Part shown: piece by piece, positions 61,956-64,000 of the stretch
How positions within the stretch are numbered: position 1 is the stretch's first letter
Layout of the letters: each line of letters opens with the position of its first letter
Assembly: GCA_040285825.1 (NCBI GenBank)
Contig: JAUPSS010000013.1
Span: 434,001 to 498,000 of the forward strand
Source: Eukaryota sp. TZLM1-RC
Taxonomy: Eukaryota > Metamonada: BaSk clade
Length of the DNA: 64,000 bases
Direction: 5' to 3'
The notes under the pieces: generated by a model
Told to the model about the DNA's origin: nothing
The model's input: only the letters and a program-made list of their open reading frames with translations
The model's database searches: none
Position numbers and translations under genes: made by a program

Positions 61956-63212
61956 ATGGATCATATTGAACTTCCTCAGGTCTCTCCACTGCTTCCCGAT
62001 ACTTTCACCTTGTTTAAGGTGCATACCAAACTAGACGTTCAGTCAGCCAATTTCCCTCATCTCGATGATCGTTTCAAGGATTTTTCGCAGTATCTTAGTC
62101 CTCGTCGCTCCAATGATGCGACTATTGTACACAGCTTGGATGAATACACAGCTGACACTACTAATCACCGTTCACAGTATTTGATCAAACCCAAGTTTTT
62201 AAAAGGTGGTCCTTTTAAGAAGGTGATCAGTTGTGCAATTCAGTGTTACAAATGGAGTCTACGCTCAGAGGTTGAGGCTCTGTTTGCTGAAATTGATCCA
62301 AAAGAACGGCCTCGTGAAGAACGGATTGAGTTCCATGCAGGTTTGATTATATTTCCCATGTCCGAAACCAATGCTATGATCTATGGGTTCGGGCAATGGA
62401 CATCTCTTATCAACCGTAGGTGTATTATCCCTAACTGGGGATTACGAGTTTTAGCTTCTGAGCGCTTCTTTAACCCTGAGACGGTAAAGAAAATTGCTTA
62501 CTATTCTTCAAAAAATGATAAACTCATCAACACACATCAATCGTCCAAATCGTACCCATTGGTTGACGAACTTGAACCAGATGATAGGCTTTCCTCTATT
62601 CGAATAACCCCTAATGGTTTTAATCCCAGTCATGACTTTGAAGGCAAGGATTATCTCCATTTTACTCTACCCAAAGGTGAGCTGATTGAATTGAGTACAG
62701 AAATTCTAGAGACTTATATCACACAATTGCGATCTCTTGCTCAACAATTTCTCAATTTTGAATCCACCACAATTCATCAAGATTTAAAACCTTACGTATA
62801 TGAGTTAGTCACTGATAAAGAATTGCTGCCTAAGTTACAGCAAGAGTTCTTACGACAAAGATACGATGTAGAATTCATCAAACTTCATCCTAAGTTAACT
62901 CAGAATTTAGGGTCAAAGAAACCTTGGCTTGTTTGTCATTCACAATGTTGTGGTTCTTCATCAAATCCACGCAAAACGAATAATTTATTTGAGTTATTTT
63001 TCCATTTGTGCCAAGAATTATCACCTCTTATTATAAAGGATGTAGTCAATTTTGATACGATTGTACATGTTTTAAAAACCAAACATGATGAAACAACCGG
63101 AAAACCTAAGGTGAAGTTGCTGGATGTTGTGGTTTCTAAAACCTTCAATTACGAGGGTAACCAGTATTTCCTAGAATTGGGACACTTTTTCTACAAACCT
63201 GTAGCTGAATAG
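61956..63212 (+). CDS. protein resembling the TIGR04141/DUF6119 sporadic family
   Basis: 418 residues, intronless, ATG at 61956 (MDHIELPQVSPLLPDTFTLF). The central region resembles, in order, features I recall for TIGR04141/DUF6119 proteins of bacteria: a hydrophobic strand (AGLIIFPM), an AxxYGFGQW strand in place of FGYG, WGLRVLA in place of FGLRV, KLI, then an FEGKDYLHFTLPKGELIEL stretch. That family has no established function and is often found near mobile or defence genes. The match is by eye and could be wrong. The C-terminal 130 residues include CHSQCCGSSSNP and a VVSKTFNYEGNQYFLELG strand pair. Codon usage looks like its neighbours. Confidence 0.5.
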   Translation: MDHIELPQVSPLLPDTFTLFKVHTKLDVQSANFPHLDDRFKDFSQYLSPRRSNDATIVHSLDEYTADTTNHRSQYLIKPKFLKGGPFKKVISCAIQCYKWSLRSEVEALFAEIDPKERPREERIEFHAGLIIFPMSETNAMIYGFGQWTSLINRRCIIPNWGLRVLASERFFNPETVKKIAYYSSKNDKLINTHQSSKSYPLVDELEPDDRLSSIRITPNGFNPSHDFEGKDYLHFTLPKGELIELSTEILETYITQLRSLAQQFLNFESTTIHQDLKPYVYELVTDKELLPKLQQEFLRQRYDVEFIKLHPKLTQNLGSKKPWLVCHSQCCGSSSNPRKTNNLFELFFHLCQELSPLIIKDVVNFDTIVHVLKTKHDETTGKPKVKLLDVVVSKTFNYEGNQYFLELGHFFYKPVAE

Positions 63213-63249
63213 TTCTTGGCAAATAAATCTTAATCCTCTTTTTGAATCT

Positions 63250-63480
63250 ACACCATTAGGTTTTTGTCGAATCACGATCATTTCTTGCTTGTTTCTGAAT
63301 AAATTCATTTTGATAATTTAATATAGACAATCGATTCAATCAATGAATTATGAAGAGATTGAACCAGAATTGTTTTTCAAAATCGTGTGCTTCATCAGAA
63401 TTATCGGGAGGATTCTTGAGGCTATTTGTTATTGAAATTGCATTTGTAATCTTTTGAAAATTCCTATTCCACATAATTAG
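63250..63480. repeat. interspersed repeat, copy 2, uninterrupted
   Basis: Uninterrupted counterpart of 60166-60232 plus 60605-61035, lying directly behind the preceding gene. Followed by an AAAT microsatellite at 63597-63622. Confidence 0.7.
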
Positions 63481-63643
63481 TATTGAATCAATAGATTCAT
63501 TATAAGCAAAAAATTCAAAATAAATTAATAATAATATAATGATTAATATATTGATTTATTTACAACTGAACGTAAAACACCAAATAAAAGAATTATTTAA
63601 ATAAATAAATAAATAAATAAAATTAAAAATACAAACTCACTAA

Positions 63644-64000
63644 CTACTCTTCATTGAAACATAATGCAATCAACTCAGAGCCATTACTATGCTCTGATAT
63701 CACCCTCATTGGCAATGGTGCTGGAGAGAGCTTTTCTATCAATGCCGTGATGGATCCGGCACAAGAAGAAAGTTCTGCATGGGAGTGGAGGAGAGAAAAG
63801 TCAAGAGGAAGGTGTCTTTTTGATACGTACAGTTGGCATGAATGATAAAGGAAGGTCAAGATAGGATCCTCTTCTTCAAAATCTCGCTGAAGGAACTCAT
63901 CAAAGATATCATGGTAGTGCTCTATGTAGTGTGGTGAAAGAAGGAGTATGGAGGTGAGGATTAGACGTTGATGAATAGATGATAACTCGGTATAAAGATC
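63644..64000 (-). CDS. C-terminal part of a gene cut by the right edge
   Basis: An open frame enters from the right edge and ends at TAG 63646-63644, giving 118 codons. It reads DLYTELSSIHQRLILTSILL, then DIFDEFLQRDFEEEDPILTF, ending ELIALCFNEE. Mostly helical and acidic, like a helical-repeat or solenoid protein; family unknown. The next ATG inside the window (63858 region) is not needed since no stop lies upstream. Confidence 0.6.
   Translation of the reverse strand, partial: DLYTELSSIHQRLILTSILLLSPHYIEHYHDIFDEFLQRDFEEEDPILTFLYHSCQLYVSKRHLPLDFSLLHSHAELSSCAGSITALIEKLSPAPLPMRVISEHSNGSELIALCFNEE

Noticed and set aside
1-64000. tRNA or rRNA genes
   Set aside because: Scanning for T-loop consensus words and conserved rRNA segments gave only hits inside coding or transposon sequence; none folded convincingly by eye.

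Overview
The window is nuclear DNA of a unicellular eukaryote. Genes are compact, intergenic DNA is AT-rich and all three standard stop codons are used. Introns are extremely short: 26-36 nt in the well-supported genes, typically GTATGT or GTTTGT at the donor and ATCACAG or CTAG at the acceptor. Recognisable host proteins are typical eukaryotic ones: a PiT phosphate permease, a histidine phosphotransfer protein, a RING-CH ubiquitin ligase, two half-size ABCA transporters, a GET4-like protein, HSBP1, eIF3i, a DeSI/PPPDE peptidase and a VTA1/LIP5 homologue. A uridine kinase fused to a threonyl-tRNA-synthetase-like domain is, as far as I recall, a type found in bacteria and some anaerobic protists. 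I cannot name the species.

Layout. 1-0.8 kb: start of a minus-strand Ser/Pro/Glu-rich ORF cut by the left edge, possibly gag of an LTR element. 2-10 kb: PiT permease, HPt, RING-CH protein and ABCA transporter 1. 10.4-17.9 kb: a complete, apparently young Ty3/gypsy-type element with identical 165-bp LTRs. 18-27 kb: tail-anchored protein, LINE relics, ABCA transporter 2, GET4-like gene and a hypothetical gene. 27-32 kb: a decayed Fanzor-type (TnpB-like) gene, hypothetical genes, a small MULE-type element with 151-bp terminal inverted repeats and LINE pieces. 32-45 kb: uridine kinase, several small hypothetical genes, a gypsy relic, two long LINE copies, HSBP1, eIF3i and a multi-pass membrane protein. 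45-52 kb: dense LINE territory, including a 2.9-kb LINE with an 18-bp target-site duplication inserted into an older LINE, and a 186-bp-arm fold-back duplication. 52-64 kb: DeSI peptidase, VTA1, a MITE, a decayed MULE with perfect 9-bp target duplication, a Cys-rich protein, a BED-finger remnant, a protein resembling the sporadically distributed TIGR04141/DUF6119 family, and a gene cut by the right edge.

The host genes do not form one pathway; this is a housekeeping neighbourhood repeatedly invaded by transposons. The most numerous invader is a LINE group with a C-terminal CCHC plus R2-like restriction-like endonuclease, in at least three subfamilies. The strongest unusual points are a probable 2-nt micro-exon in the PiT gene, an LTR element whose coding region starts and ends inside its LTRs and changes register several times, the Fanzor relic, and a MULE derivative whose ORF runs from one inverted repeat into the other. 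All family assignments come from reading motifs by eye; no database search was possible.
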